This document shows, in pieces, positions 34,123-42,606 of a stretch of 64,000 nt of DNA (positions are counted from its first letter, which is position 1; each line of letters opens with the position of its first letter). The stretch is from JAPULR01 sp965238215 (GTDB lineage Bacteria; Chloroflexota; Dehalococcoidia; Lucifugimonadales; GCA-2712585). The stretch spans positions 1,302,001 through 1,366,000 of the forward strand of contig OZ250180.1 of NCBI GenBank assembly GCA_965238215.1, in the 5' to 3' direction. A program made the translations under genes and the position numbers. The notes beneath the pieces are model-generated. The model saw only the letters and a list, made by a program, of their open reading frames with translations, was not told the DNA's origin and ran no database searches.

Positions 34123-34899
34123 ATGGGCCATGTAAAGAATCGAGTCAAGATTACGATGCGGGAGATGGACGTGGAGGCGCGAAGGTCCCAACTGGAGCTC
34201 GACATCAATATGTACGAATTTCGCTACGAAGTGAGTTCGGAGAAGATGCAGGAGCTTCTGATTGCCGGTAAGGAACGCAAAACCAAGAACGTACTCAAGT
34301 GGATGTCAGACTATCGCGCTCTTAAGCGGCTAGACGTGGAGTTCCCCGCCCATGAGGCCCCTGCGCCGGAAATTGACCCCCCCCAATACAAGAAGCGTCC
34401 AGCTGCCCAGCCTAATAGGCCGTTCACCACACCCGTGAAAAAGGTTGATCCAGAAGAATTCGATGCCAATCTAAGGCGCAGCATCGAGAAGTTTGAATCC
34501 ATCTACGAGATGAAGTCGGAAGAGATGCTCCACCTGCTGAGCGACTTCAAAGTACGAGAGACGAATGAGATTCTCGAATGGATCCAAGATTATAAGTATC
34601 TTCGGTACCTAGAGGAAGCGCCCCGCGACAGCGAGGGAAAGAGAATCATTCCAGAGATGACTGATGCCGAAGTAGAGGAGTATCGCGCCGAATTGAAGCG
34701 CAATATCAGAAATTACGAAACTCGCTACAAGATGACATCGGAGGAGATGCTGGACCTTCTGGACAAAGGCCGGATTCCAGAGACTATTGAGATTATTGAA
34801 TGGAAGTTCGATTTGCGCGATCTCCGAGTCCTAGAAGAGGAGATCCCCATAAGTGGCAAACCTACGACCGCTACCGCACCATCCACGACAAGCGATTAG
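34123..34899 (+). CDS. Triple-repeat antitoxin-like protein
   Basis: 258 residues made of three diverged repeats of about 49 residues, at roughly 24-72, 119-167 and 189-237. Each follows the pattern L..(D/S/N)I..(Y/F)E..Y.(V/M).SE.M..LL......T..(V/I)..W..D...L..L. The linkers are rich in P and K. Single copies of such a YxMxSEE / W motif are known in small antitoxin-like proteins of cyanobacteria and Chloroflexota. AAGGAGG precedes the ATG. The 3' end overlaps a toxin-like gene. No DNA-binding domain is recognised. The function is inferred from the repeat and the context only. Confidence 0.65.
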   Translation: MGHVKNRVKITMREMDVEARRSQLELDINMYEFRYEVSSEKMQELLIAGKERKTKNVLKWMSDYRALKRLDVEFPAHEAPAPEIDPPQYKKRPAAQPNRPFTTPVKKVDPEEFDANLRRSIEKFESIYEMKSEEMLHLLSDFKVRETNEILEWIQDYKYLRYLEEAPRDSEGKRIIPEMTDAEVEEYRAELKRNIRNYETRYKMTSEEMLDLLDKGRIPETIEIIEWKFDLRDLRVLEEEIPISGKPTTATAPSTTSD

Positions 34900-35276
34900 A
34901 AGACCATCCCTTCGTAGACTGGTCTAAGGAACAGCCCTTGGACTTTACCGAACGGGATGGGTCAATCTGGCTTGCGGGATCCATATACTGCTTTGGAGAC
35001 GTGATCATAGAGGTGCAGAAACGGTTCGACGATCAAATGAAAGGATCACTCTTCCAAATTCGGGGTAAGACCTACCGTTATGTGGCATGGGTTCAGGGGC
35101 ATCATGCCCTGCTCCGCTACCATAACACACACTTGAACGACGACAATTATCACCATCGGGTCTTCAACTGGCGCACAGGGGAGGAGGTACTATACGAGGC
35201 CCTGGAACGCCACCAGTTCCCCACCCTGGCGGAGGTGCTGGACGAAGTGCATGCGGTGTATCATGCCTTCAAGTAG
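34800..35276 (+). CDS. Toxin-like small protein (TumE/DUF6516-like layout)
   Basis: Up to 158 residues from an ATG at 34800, overlapping the repeat protein by 100 nt in another frame. The likely domain begins near HKWQTYDRYRTIHD. It has beta-rich blocks GSIWLAGSIYCFGDVIIEVQKRF, YRYVAWVQGHHALLRYHNTH, YHHRVFNWRTGEE and a final FPTLAEVLDEVHAVYHAF. A strand-then-RYHN/HH layout ending in a helical EVLDE tail is typical of small toxin-like families paired with such repeat proteins. No in-frame ATG, GTG or TTG lies in the overlap nearer the domain, so the true start is unclear. Confidence 0.55.
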   Translation: MEVRFARSPSPRRGDPHKWQTYDRYRTIHDKRLEDHPFVDWSKEQPLDFTERDGSIWLAGSIYCFGDVIIEVQKRFDDQMKGSLFQIRGKTYRYVAWVQGHHALLRYHNTHLNDDNYHHRVFNWRTGEEVLYEALERHQFPTLAEVLDEVHAVYHAFK

Positions 35277-35307
35277 GCGACGGACGGCGGCCCCGCGCGG
35301 ACACCTT

Positions 35308-35331
35308 GCTCCCGTAATCCAATTACGGAGC
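35308..35331. terminator. Hairpin between convergent toxin-like gene and thrS
   Basis: GCTC-c-CGTAAT / ATTACGGAGC makes a 10-bp stem with one bulge and a tiny loop. It overlaps the thrS stop codon (35323-35325). No U-run follows on either strand, so it would be a weak or Rho-aided bidirectional terminator. Confidence 0.35.
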
Positions 35332-37074
35332 CTTTGCCTCGTCTGATAGATCTTCTAACAGCTTAGACATGGGCGTAGCGCCCAAATTCCCAGCGTCCCG
35401 GCTGCGCACCGACGCCGTTCCGCCCTCCGCCTCCCTGTCGCCCACCACTAGCATATAGGGTATCTTCTGTAGCTGGGCCTCGCGAATCTTCAGGTTCATC
35501 CGCTCGTTTCTGGAGTCCACTTCGACCCGCAGGCCCCGACCTCTAAGTTGAGACGCCACATCGTCGGCGTACCCGACGTGGCGGTCCGCAATGGGGATGA
35601 CAATCGCCTGAACCGGCGCCAGCCACAGGGGGAATGCACCGCCGTAATGCTCGATGAGCACTCCCATGAACCGCTCGATAGCCCCCAGCATGGCCCTATG
35701 CAGCACTACGGGGCGACGGTGAGAGCCGTCTTCCGCCACGTATGCAAGGTCGAACCGCTCAGGCAAGGAGAAGTCCAGTTGGATGGTTCCCAGCTGCCAC
35801 TTCCGGCCCAGCGCATCGGGCACGAAGAAGTCGATCTTGGGCCCGTAGAAGGCCCCTTCGCCCGGCTGGGGCTCGTAGTCTAAGCCGCTCTCCGCCAACA
35901 CGTCCGTCAACGCCGCCTCGGCCCTATCCCACGTTTCGTCGGAGCCCATACGTTTCTCAGGGCGCAGCGAGAGCTCAACCGAAGGATCGTCGAAGCCGAA
36001 GGCCCGGTAGGACTCCATCAGCATACCAATGAACCCCTGCACCTCCTGGGCAATCTGCTCGTGGGTGCAGAAGATGTGGGCGTCGTCCTGGGAGAAGGAG
36101 CGCACCCGCGTCAGGCCGTGGGTAACGCCTGAACGTTCGAAGCGATGCAGCCGTCCGAAGTCGGCTAGTCGCAGGGGGAGATCCCGGTAGGAATGCAATT
36201 GTGAGGAGTAGATCAGGGCATGGGCGGGGCAGTTCATCGGCTTCACCCCATACTCCCGCTCCCCCACGTCGATGATGTACATATTCTCCAGGTAGTTCTC
36301 GTAGTGACCGGAGCGCTTCCAGAGGTCTGTGGAGAAGATCTCCGGCGTGATGACTTCCTGGTAGCCGTACCTCTTATACAATCCTCGAACGTAGTCGACC
36401 AGCAGGATGTAGATCTCGGCGCCCTTGGGCAGGAAGAAGGGGCTGGCGGGCGCGAGGGGGTCGAAGAGGAAAAGCTCCAACTCCTTGCCCAGCCGTCGAT
36501 GGTCCCGTTTCTCCGCCTCCGCCAGCCGGTTCAGATGCTGCCTCAAGACCTTGCGGTTCTCGAATGCGGTGCCATAGATTCGTTGCAGCATGGGGCGGCT
36601 TTCGCTACCCCGCCAGTAGGCGCCCGCCACAGAAAGCAGCTTGAAGGCGGGAATCTTTCCCGTGGAAGCCACATGAGGCCCCTGGCACAGGTCGGTGAAG
36701 CCGTCGTGGGTGTAGGTAGTAAGCGTCTCGTCGTCGGGAATCTCGTCAATGAGTTCAAGCTTGTAGGGCTGGTCGTGACAGAGCTGCTTTATCTCATCCC
36801 GTCCGTGTTCGTGGAGGACGAAGGGCAGGTCTCGGGCAATGGTCTCCTCCATGATGCCCGTAATCCTCTCCAGGTCTTCGGGCGTGAAGGGACGCGAGAC
36901 CTCCAGGTCGTAATAGAACCCGTCCTGGGTGGGAGGGCCGATGCCGAGCTTGGCCTCGGGGAACAGTCGAGTCACGGCGTCGGCCATCAGATGTGCGGCG
37001 GAGTGGCGAATGCGCTCCCGCAGTTCCTGAATGCTCTGGCCTGAACCCGCCGAACTTTGTTCTATCTTTTGCAT
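35323..37074 (-). CDS. thrS: Threonyl-tRNA synthetase
   Basis: 583 residues. The N-terminal TGS domain is absent; the protein starts at the editing domain (HSAAHLMADAV with HxxxH, and the DLCQGPHV cysteine-histidine site). The class II core follows: motif 1 near YGYQEVITPEIFS, the zinc Cys in KPMNCPAHALIY, motif 2 LHRFERSGVTHGLTRVRSFSQDDAHIFC, and motif 3 VLHRAMLGAIERFMGVLIEHYGG. A C-terminal anticodon-binding domain is present. The ATG has AAGGA upstream. Confidence 0.96.
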   Translation of the reverse strand: MQKIEQSSAGSGQSIQELRERIRHSAAHLMADAVTRLFPEAKLGIGPPTQDGFYYDLEVSRPFTPEDLERITGIMEETIARDLPFVLHEHGRDEIKQLCHDQPYKLELIDEIPDDETLTTYTHDGFTDLCQGPHVASTGKIPAFKLLSVAGAYWRGSESRPMLQRIYGTAFENRKVLRQHLNRLAEAEKRDHRRLGKELELFLFDPLAPASPFFLPKGAEIYILLVDYVRGLYKRYGYQEVITPEIFSTDLWKRSGHYENYLENMYIIDVGEREYGVKPMNCPAHALIYSSQLHSYRDLPLRLADFGRLHRFERSGVTHGLTRVRSFSQDDAHIFCTHEQIAQEVQGFIGMLMESYRAFGFDDPSVELSLRPEKRMGSDETWDRAEAALTDVLAESGLDYEPQPGEGAFYGPKIDFFVPDALGRKWQLGTIQLDFSLPERFDLAYVAEDGSHRRPVVLHRAMLGAIERFMGVLIEHYGGAFPLWLAPVQAIVIPIADRHVGYADDVASQLRGRGLRVEVDSRNERMNLKIREAQLQKIPYMLVVGDREAEGGTASVRSRDAGNLGATPMSKLLEDLSDEAKAP

Positions 37075-37106
37075 GGTCTTCCTTGCTAACGTTTTTTCAA
37101 GCTAAA

Positions 37107-37136
37107 AGTATAAGCCATCGGACAAGACAGCCACAA
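37107..37136 (-). promoter_or_regulatory. Promoter of thrS
   Basis: On the minus strand TTGTGG (37136-37131), an 18-bp spacer, and TATACT (37112-37107). The short leader has no room for a T-box riboswitch. Confidence 0.45.
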
Positions 37137-37223
37137 CGAAGGGAGGACGGCGGACCCACGTTGACAGCGTATTGCCCCATCCTTAGACTTGTCCTACCGC
37201 GCAAAGCAGGAGGGAAACGCCCC

Positions 37224-37607
37224 ATGACTACCAGCACACCGGTCATCAAGCTGAACCATGTCAACCACGTAGTCTACCTGGTCAAGGACACCGAACGAAG
37301 CATGGAATTCTACCACGACTTTCTAGGCATCAAGCAAATTCCCAGCCAGGTGGACAACCCCAACATTACGTGGCTGCAGCTTCCCAGCGGCGTAATGCTT
37401 CACCTTATCGAGACCGAAGACGCTCCCTGCCCCGAAGAGAGCCACATCGCCTTTGAAGTGGAGGACTTCGACGGCGCCATGGAGGCAGTGAAGGCCAAGG
37501 GACTGAGCATCAGCCGCAGCGGAGTGCGCAACGACGGTCAGCGCTTCCTGTTCACCCACGACCCGGATGGCAACCGGGTGGAGCTGTGCACCAAGTCCGG
37601 ATTCTAG
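37224..37607 (+). CDS. VOC-family protein (glyoxalase/dioxygenase fold)
   Basis: 127 residues from the ATG at 37224 (AGGAGGG 9 nt upstream). Two beta-alpha-beta-beta-beta units: LNHVNHVVYLVKDTERSMEFYHDFLGI and ESHIAFEVEDFDGAMEAVKAKG...HDPDGNRVELC. Candidate metal ligands are the His in the first strand, H in SHIAFEV and E in NRVEL. Relatives include glyoxalases, ring-cleaving dioxygenases and antibiotic-binding proteins. The substrate is unknown. Convergent with the MFS gene, 8 nt away. Confidence 0.85.
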   Translation: MTTSTPVIKLNHVNHVVYLVKDTERSMEFYHDFLGIKQIPSQVDNPNITWLQLPSGVMLHLIETEDAPCPEESHIAFEVEDFDGAMEAVKAKGLSISRSGVRNDGQRFLFTHDPDGNRVELCTKSGF

Positions 37608-37615
37608 ACTCTTCG

Positions 37616-39151
37616 CTAAGCTTCGCTGCGTTTGGATTGATATGGCAGGGGAGTTTCTTGAGGGTCCTCCCTGCCTTCACTGGTCGGCTCCTCCCTGGCA
37701 AGCCACAGGCTGGGTATGATGCCAACAAACATCAGCACCGCCGCCACCCGGTAGAAGTTCTGGAACAGCGAAATTCCCGCGTTGTTGAGGTTGTTACTGT
37801 ATTCATCAATTCGTAGTTGCAGCGCCTGGCTGGTCTCGCCCGCCATCCGAAGGGGGACTTCCAGCCCCGCGGTGAGAGTCTGGAATTGCTCCATTCCCCA
37901 GGCCGCCAGGGCCGCGAGTCCAAAGGCCATGCCTATCATGCGTGCAACGGTGACCATGGAAGCCGCCGTGGCCTGATACTCTTGACCGCCCGTTTCCATG
38001 GCGGTGACGAATAACGGCGCTATGACTAGTCCGAAGCCCACCCCCACCAAGGCCAGGTGCATCGACAATTGGGCTTCCGTTACTTCCACACCCCAACCGC
38101 TCATGAACAACAAACCCACTGCCGCCAACGCCATTCCCGACACCGCCACCGGCCTCGGTCCGATGCGATAGGTGAGATAACCGCCCAGCAAGGCGGCTAT
38201 GGGTATGGCCCCGGTTAGCCGCATCAAACGCAGCCCTCCGCCAAAGGCCGACTGGCCGTGGATTGTATCGGCCATCAGTGGCACAGTCACCAGCGCAATC
38301 ACCAGGGCGGCGCCCACCAGCAGCTTGGCTCCCACTGCGGAGAGAGCCTCCACAGAAGCGAAGAACCTGGGGTCCATAAGGGGCTGCTTTATCTTCATCT
38401 GGCTCATTACGAACACTACAACCAGCAGCATTCCCGACGCGCCCAAGAGATAAGCCAACGGAGCAGTCCCCGTGAAGAGACCACGCTGAGAAAGGGCTAT
38501 CACCAACAGGACCAGCGCCCCCGACAGCAATAAGCCACCCATGTAGTCCACCTTCGCCCCGGGAGTGCCCCGATTGGGTATCAGACCAATGGCCACCAGT
38601 ATTATCACGGCCTGGGGGATGTCCAGCCAGAAGAGCCAGCGCCAACCCAGGGCCGCGGTGATTCCACCGCCGTAGAGGGGGCCCAACACAATGCCAATCT
38701 CCGCCGCCGCGCCGACGATTCCAACCGCAATGGCCTTGCGACGGTCCGGCAGGTAGTGGGCGGCGAGGGCCATGCCGATGGGAATTATGGCGCCGCCGCC
38801 TAAGGCTTGTATCACCCGGCTGCCCACCAGCAAGGGCAGGTTGGGCGAAAGGGCCACCATTGCCGACCCAACGGCAAAGACCAGCAGCGAGACCCGGAGT
38901 ACCAAGCTATGGCCGTAAACGTCGGCCATGCGAGCAACAAGAGGGATGGCGACTGTATAGCCCAGCAGATAGCCCGTCACTATCCAGGAGGCGTGGTCCA
39001 GCTCCGTGACGCTAATCTCCAAGTCTACCATCATCTCCGGCAGTACAGTCACGACCACCGTCTGGTCCAGGGCAGTGAAGATAACGCTCAAGGACACCAA
39101 CCCCACCATTACCCATCCAGAGCGCGTCATTTTGTCCGTTTGAGAGGCCAC
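37616..39151 (-). CDS. MFS exporter, DHA2 (EmrB-like, 14 helices)
   Basis: 511 residues, about 14 membrane helices. DHA2 marks: FTALDQTVVVTVLPEM (motif D1), the loop RMADVYG, SRVIQALGGGAIIPIGMAL and the motif C stretch GIVGAAAEIGIVLGPLYGG, which marks proton-driven exporters. The GTG start has GAGGG just upstream and lies 7 nt after an LppX/LprG-like lipoprotein gene. In mycobacteria the LprG lipoprotein and P55 MFS work as a pair to move lipids outward. The pairing here suggests a similar role. Confidence 0.92.
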   Translation of the reverse strand: MASQTDKMTRSGWVMVGLVSLSVIFTALDQTVVVTVLPEMMVDLEISVTELDHASWIVTGYLLGYTVAIPLVARMADVYGHSLVLRVSLLVFAVGSAMVALSPNLPLLVGSRVIQALGGGAIIPIGMALAAHYLPDRRKAIAVGIVGAAAEIGIVLGPLYGGGITAALGWRWLFWLDIPQAVIILVAIGLIPNRGTPGAKVDYMGGLLLSGALVLLVIALSQRGLFTGTAPLAYLLGASGMLLVVVFVMSQMKIKQPLMDPRFFASVEALSAVGAKLLVGAALVIALVTVPLMADTIHGQSAFGGGLRLMRLTGAIPIAALLGGYLTYRIGPRPVAVSGMALAAVGLLFMSGWGVEVTEAQLSMHLALVGVGFGLVIAPLFVTAMETGGQEYQATAASMVTVARMIGMAFGLAALAAWGMEQFQTLTAGLEVPLRMAGETSQALQLRIDEYSNNLNNAGISLFQNFYRVAAVLMFVGIIPSLWLAREEPTSEGREDPQETPLPYQSKRSEA

Positions 39152-39158
39152 GTACCCT

Positions 39159-39866
39159 CTAGATGGGCGGCTTCTCGATGGTGACAGGCTCGTTGAAGCC
39201 GTACAGGGTTAGTATTCGCACATAAGAGTCGGCGTCAGTATCGACCACCCGGCCTTGAATGCGAGCCTTTTCAGGAAGAGAATCCGCCTTGCGAATCCAC
39301 ACCTCCAAGTCCACCTCGTAGCCTTCGCCAGCGAAGGGAATGAGACCGTCAAGCTGCTGGGAAAGCACCTTGCCGGTGATTCGTACCGTGTCTCCCTCGT
39401 AGCCGTCACCGGCGTAAGCCGTATTCGTCATGACTTTCATGATGTTGCCGATGGTAATGCCGACGCTGGTCAGGTTGAAGGGAACCGCGCTCTCATCGAC
39501 TATACGCCAATCTCCGGTCAGCGGGTCTGTCAGGTAATATATCCCTTCTGTGCGAATGACGGAAAGTTCCAGGTAGGCGCGGAAGACCTCTACCTCCCCC
39601 TTTATCTGAACCCTTAACTCATCCGGCATTGCTACTATGCCGGATAGTTCGTTGGCGATGACGCCCGTCATCAATGGGATGTTTCCGGACTCGTGGCCAA
39701 GGGTGAAAGCCAAAGTTTCCAATCCCAGCAAAGCCTCCGCAGCCTGTTGCAGGACATCCGAGGGCGGGGGCGTCGGAGCCGGCGGGGGCGTTGCGGTTTC
39801 GTCCGACGGGCCGCACGCAGCCGCTAGGCTTAGCAGGGACGCCAACAGGAACACGGCCACCTTCAT
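39159..39866 (-). CDS. LppX/LprG-like lipoprotein
   Basis: 235 residues from the ATG at 39866 (GGAAGG upstream). Lipobox LSLAAAC with the lipid-modified Cys at about 18, then a linker rich in P and T. The body matches the LppX_LprAFG layout: a half-barrel that holds lipid, with strands such as LAFTLGHESGNIPLMTG, ELRVQIKGEVEVF, LELSVIRTEGIYYLTDPLTGDW and a C-terminal RIQGRVVDTDADSYVRILTLYGF. It is anchored outside the membrane and is transcribed with the MFS exporter that follows. Confidence 0.82.
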   Translation of the reverse strand: MKVAVFLLASLLSLAAACGPSDETATPPPAPTPPPSDVLQQAAEALLGLETLAFTLGHESGNIPLMTGVIANELSGIVAMPDELRVQIKGEVEVFRAYLELSVIRTEGIYYLTDPLTGDWRIVDESAVPFNLTSVGITIGNIMKVMTNTAYAGDGYEGDTVRITGKVLSQQLDGLIPFAGEGYEVDLEVWIRKADSLPEKARIQGRVVDTDADSYVRILTLYGFNEPVTIEKPPI

Positions 39867-39924
39867 TGGGGCTAACCTTCCTAGATCTCTCACTCTCTTC
39901 TCTTCCCTTCCTATGCGCTCTATA

Positions 39925-41223
39925 TCAGTTCCACGTCCAGAAGGCCAGGGCGCCGCTGGCAATTCGCCTGGGCAAGGACCCCGGCTCTGTGTTGACGACG
40001 TATACGGACCCTTCGTCGGGGGAGGCCCCGTTGCTCTCCTGGCTTCCTCGGCTCGTCTGCCCGGAGAACACCAGGCTTTCGCCGTCCGGCGACCAGAAGG
40101 AGTGGGAGTGGGCGTACTGGTCAAAGAAGGAAATGGCCGTCAACATCCCTTGAGAGGGGATAAAGCTGGTCAGCTCCCAAGGCTCACCGCCGCTAGTGGG
40201 GACCACCTTCCAGACTAACCTGCGGGTCGCGACGTCGATGGCTACGTAAGCAATCTGCTTCCCGTCGGGCGACCAGTAGAAGGCGGCCATGGGTTCTTCA
40301 ACCAGTGTAATCGGCTCTCGGCCGTCGGGGTAAACCAGCCGCAGCCGACGATAGCCGGGCGAGCCGGGACGGGCGCCGTCGACCACGGCAACAACGTCCT
40401 CGACGGGCGACCAGAGGAGGGCCGCCGGAGCCTCCACGGGCATAAGCTCTCGGAAGGCCTCGGAGCCGTCCGTCCGTCCCGCCAGAAGGCCATACCCCTG
40501 ACCAACGCTGGTTATGTACGCCGCCGTCTCTCCGTCCGAGGACAAGTCCGGAGACCTGAAGATGGGGTCCATGGTCGCGATCCCCGTTGCGGGAGCATCG
40601 AAGGGGGCAACGGCCCAGGACAACTCGTCCCGAGAGTGGATGACCATGGATCCGCCATCTTCGGCCCACTTGAAATAAAGCGGACCCTCGCTGCTAACCA
40701 GAACGGTTTCGTCGCCGTCGTTGACGAAGAGCACGAGAGCAAGGGCCGTCGAAGCAATGAAGGCCAACTTCGCCCCGTCGGGCGACCAGTACATATAATG
40801 AGGCACGGAATCGGCGATGATGGGGCTTGCGCCGGCTTCGTTTTCATAGATTGTGTTCAGCGCCCCCGTGTCAGCGTCTATGACGAATAGGGACACCTGC
40901 GGCTCCTCGCCTTCGAACACTACCCTTGAAACGGCTATTTTGCCGCCGTCCGGCGACCAGGTAGGCCACGTGTGCAGCACAGAACTCTGCCCGGAGGGTT
41001 GGGCCAGGATGCTTCCCATAGAACGGGCAGTTACGGACCCGGTCAGCCTCTTCGAGTCGGACCCGTCAGGGTTGATTGTGAATATATTTGCGTCGGCTCC
41101 CACGTAGACTATCCGATTCACCGTAACCTCCTGAGCGGCGGTTTCCTCGGCGGGAGTCCCCGCGGGCCTAGGCCCGCACGCAGCCGAAGCATAGAAGAGA
41201 AGTAGAGCAAGTCCAATTCCCAA
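39925..41223 (-). CDS. Beta-propeller lipoprotein (TolB/PD40-type repeats)
   Basis: 432 residues from a TTG start. A short hydrophobic segment ends in lipobox-like YASAACG. At least four PD40/WD-like repeats with the W(S)PDG signature follow: WPTWSPDGGKIAV, YMYWSPDGAKLAF, FYWSPDGKQIAY and HSFWSPDGESLVFSG. Weaker blades lie between them. It is probably a 6- to 7-bladed propeller on the cell surface. It precedes the lipoprotein/MFS pair on the same strand, 58 nt away. The N-terminus lacks a basic residue, so the true start may be further upstream with a rare start codon. Confidence 0.78.
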   Translation of the reverse strand: MGIGLALLLFYASAACGPRPAGTPAEETAAQEVTVNRIVYVGADANIFTINPDGSDSKRLTGSVTARSMGSILAQPSGQSSVLHTWPTWSPDGGKIAVSRVVFEGEEPQVSLFVIDADTGALNTIYENEAGASPIIADSVPHYMYWSPDGAKLAFIASTALALVLFVNDGDETVLVSSEGPLYFKWAEDGGSMVIHSRDELSWAVAPFDAPATGIATMDPIFRSPDLSSDGETAAYITSVGQGYGLLAGRTDGSEAFRELMPVEAPAALLWSPVEDVVAVVDGARPGSPGYRRLRLVYPDGREPITLVEEPMAAFYWSPDGKQIAYVAIDVATRRLVWKVVPTSGGEPWELTSFIPSQGMLTAISFFDQYAHSHSFWSPDGESLVFSGQTSRGSQESNGASPDEGSVYVVNTEPGSLPRRIASGALAFWTWN

Positions 41224-41301
41224 TGCTATGCAGACCTGATGGGCCGCAGAACGCCCGGATGAGGTGATTGGGTCCTCCAGACTCCAGCGGCGCAGGCGTC
41301 G

Positions 41302-42441
41302 TTAGTCGCGGGTCAGCTGGAATATCTTGCCTTCCGTCTTGATGGCCGGGGCGATGATCATCTCCGTCTTCTGAAACTCCGCAATATTCATGGCTCCGCA
41401 CATGCCCAGGGCAACCTTCAAAGCCCCCATCAGGTTCTGTGTGCCGTCGGTGACTGAGGTCGGCCCGTAGAGGATCTCCTTCAGCGTTCCCTTGGTGCCC
41501 ACACTGATGCGGGTGCCGCGAGGCAGTTCCGGATGGGGATTGGCCATGCCCCAGTTGTATCCGCCGCCGGGGGCTTCCTGGGCCTGCGCAAAGGGAGTGC
41601 CCAGCATGACGCCGTCGGCGCCGGCGGCCAGCGCCTTGCATAGATCGCCGCCGGTGCGGATGCCCCCGTCAGTTATGACGGTAACTCGCCTACCCGTCCT
41701 GTTGAAGTATTCCTCCCGAGCCGCAGCGCAATCCATCGTGGCCGTCACCTGGGGTACGCCGACGCCAACCACCTCGCGAGTGGTGCAGGCGGCGCCAGGC
41801 CCCACCCCCACTAACAGACCGTTGATGCCTGTTTCCATCAGTTCCAGCGCCGCGGAGTAGCCAACGCAGTTACCAACCACTACGGGAACATCTATATGCT
41901 CGACAAGCTCCGAGAAGATGAGGCCCCGGTAGCTCCTAGAGATGTGCCGGGCCGTGGTCACCGTGGACTGAACTACCAGCACGTCGGCTCCGGCTTCGAC
42001 CGCCACCGACGAGAGCCATTTGGTGTTCTGAGGCGTTACTGCAACGGCGCAGGTGGCCCCGGACTTCTTAACGCTCTCCACGCAGGCGCCAACCATTTCT
42101 TCTCGGATCGGCTCCGAATACACCCGCTGCAGCAGGGACGTGACTTCCCTCAGCGGGGCCGAGGCTATCTCCTCCAGTACCACGTAGGGGTCTGGATAGC
42201 GGGTGTAGACGCCCTCCAGGTTCAGAACGCCGAGGCCTCCCTTCCGGTGCATGAGAGAAGCGAAGGAGGGAGACACCACGGCATCCATGGAGGAGGCCAG
42301 GACGGGAATGTCCAACACGTGCTGACCTATGGCCATTTGAGTGGAGGTCATGTCGGGATTCACGGTGACCTGTCCAGGCACGATGGCCACTTCGTCAAAT
42401 CCATAAGCCCTACGGAGATCCTTAAAAAAGGGTGCGCCCAT
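41302..42441 (-). CDS. guaB3: IMP dehydrogenase-related protein, GuaB3 family
   Basis: 379 residues with an IMPDH-like TIM barrel but no CBS pair. It has the opening RAYGFDEVAIVPG, the flap and active-site region GVGPGAACTTREVVGVGVPQV with the catalytic Cys, ITDGGIRTGGDLCKALAAGADGVMLG and a C-terminal LMGALKVALGMCGA. GuaB3 proteins occur in Actinobacteria, Cyanobacteria and Chloroflexota. They have been linked to purine salvage with a GMP reductase-like reaction, which cannot be confirmed here. The start has GAGG upstream. Confidence 0.9.
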   Translation of the reverse strand: MGAPFFKDLRRAYGFDEVAIVPGQVTVNPDMTSTQMAIGQHVLDIPVLASSMDAVVSPSFASLMHRKGGLGVLNLEGVYTRYPDPYVVLEEIASAPLREVTSLLQRVYSEPIREEMVGACVESVKKSGATCAVAVTPQNTKWLSSVAVEAGADVLVVQSTVTTARHISRSYRGLIFSELVEHIDVPVVVGNCVGYSAALELMETGINGLLVGVGPGAACTTREVVGVGVPQVTATMDCAAAREEYFNRTGRRVTVITDGGIRTGGDLCKALAAGADGVMLGTPFAQAQEAPGGGYNWGMANPHPELPRGTRISVGTKGTLKEILYGPTSVTDGTQNLMGALKVALGMCGAMNIAEFQKTEMIIAPAIKTEGKIFQLTRD

Positions 42442-42536
42442 CCTTCATACCTCGGGGGGGAAGAGCCTGAAAAGGCTTTGGCAGACTGTAGCAAAGGCCT
42501 ATCCTTAAGTCAACACCGCTCGATTAACCGACATAA

Positions 42537-42565
42537 TTGACTTGCAAAATCGCCCGTGATAGAGT
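42537..42565 (+). promoter_or_regulatory. Promoter of infC-rpmI-rplT
   Basis: TTGACT (42537-42542), a 17-bp spacer, and TAGAGT (42560-42565). Transcription would start near 42572, downstream of the GTG at 42556, which therefore cannot be the infC start. Confidence 0.6.
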
Positions 42566-42590
42566 TTAAATTCAAATTGCACCCAACCTT

Positions 42591-42596
42591 AGGAGG
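42591..42596 (+). promoter_or_regulatory. infC ribosome binding site (sets a rare AUA start)
   Basis: AGGAGG, the only strong Shine-Dalgarno in the region, lies 10 nt before an in-frame ATA at 42607 and 1 nt before an ATC at 42598. There is no ATG, GTG or TTG at usable spacing. Confidence 0.65.
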
Positions 42597-42606
42597 CATC
42601 CCCGCT

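Noticed and set aside
37075..37140. T-box riboswitch before thrS
   Set aside because: The leader is too short and has no AGGGTGGNACCGCG-type antiterminator.
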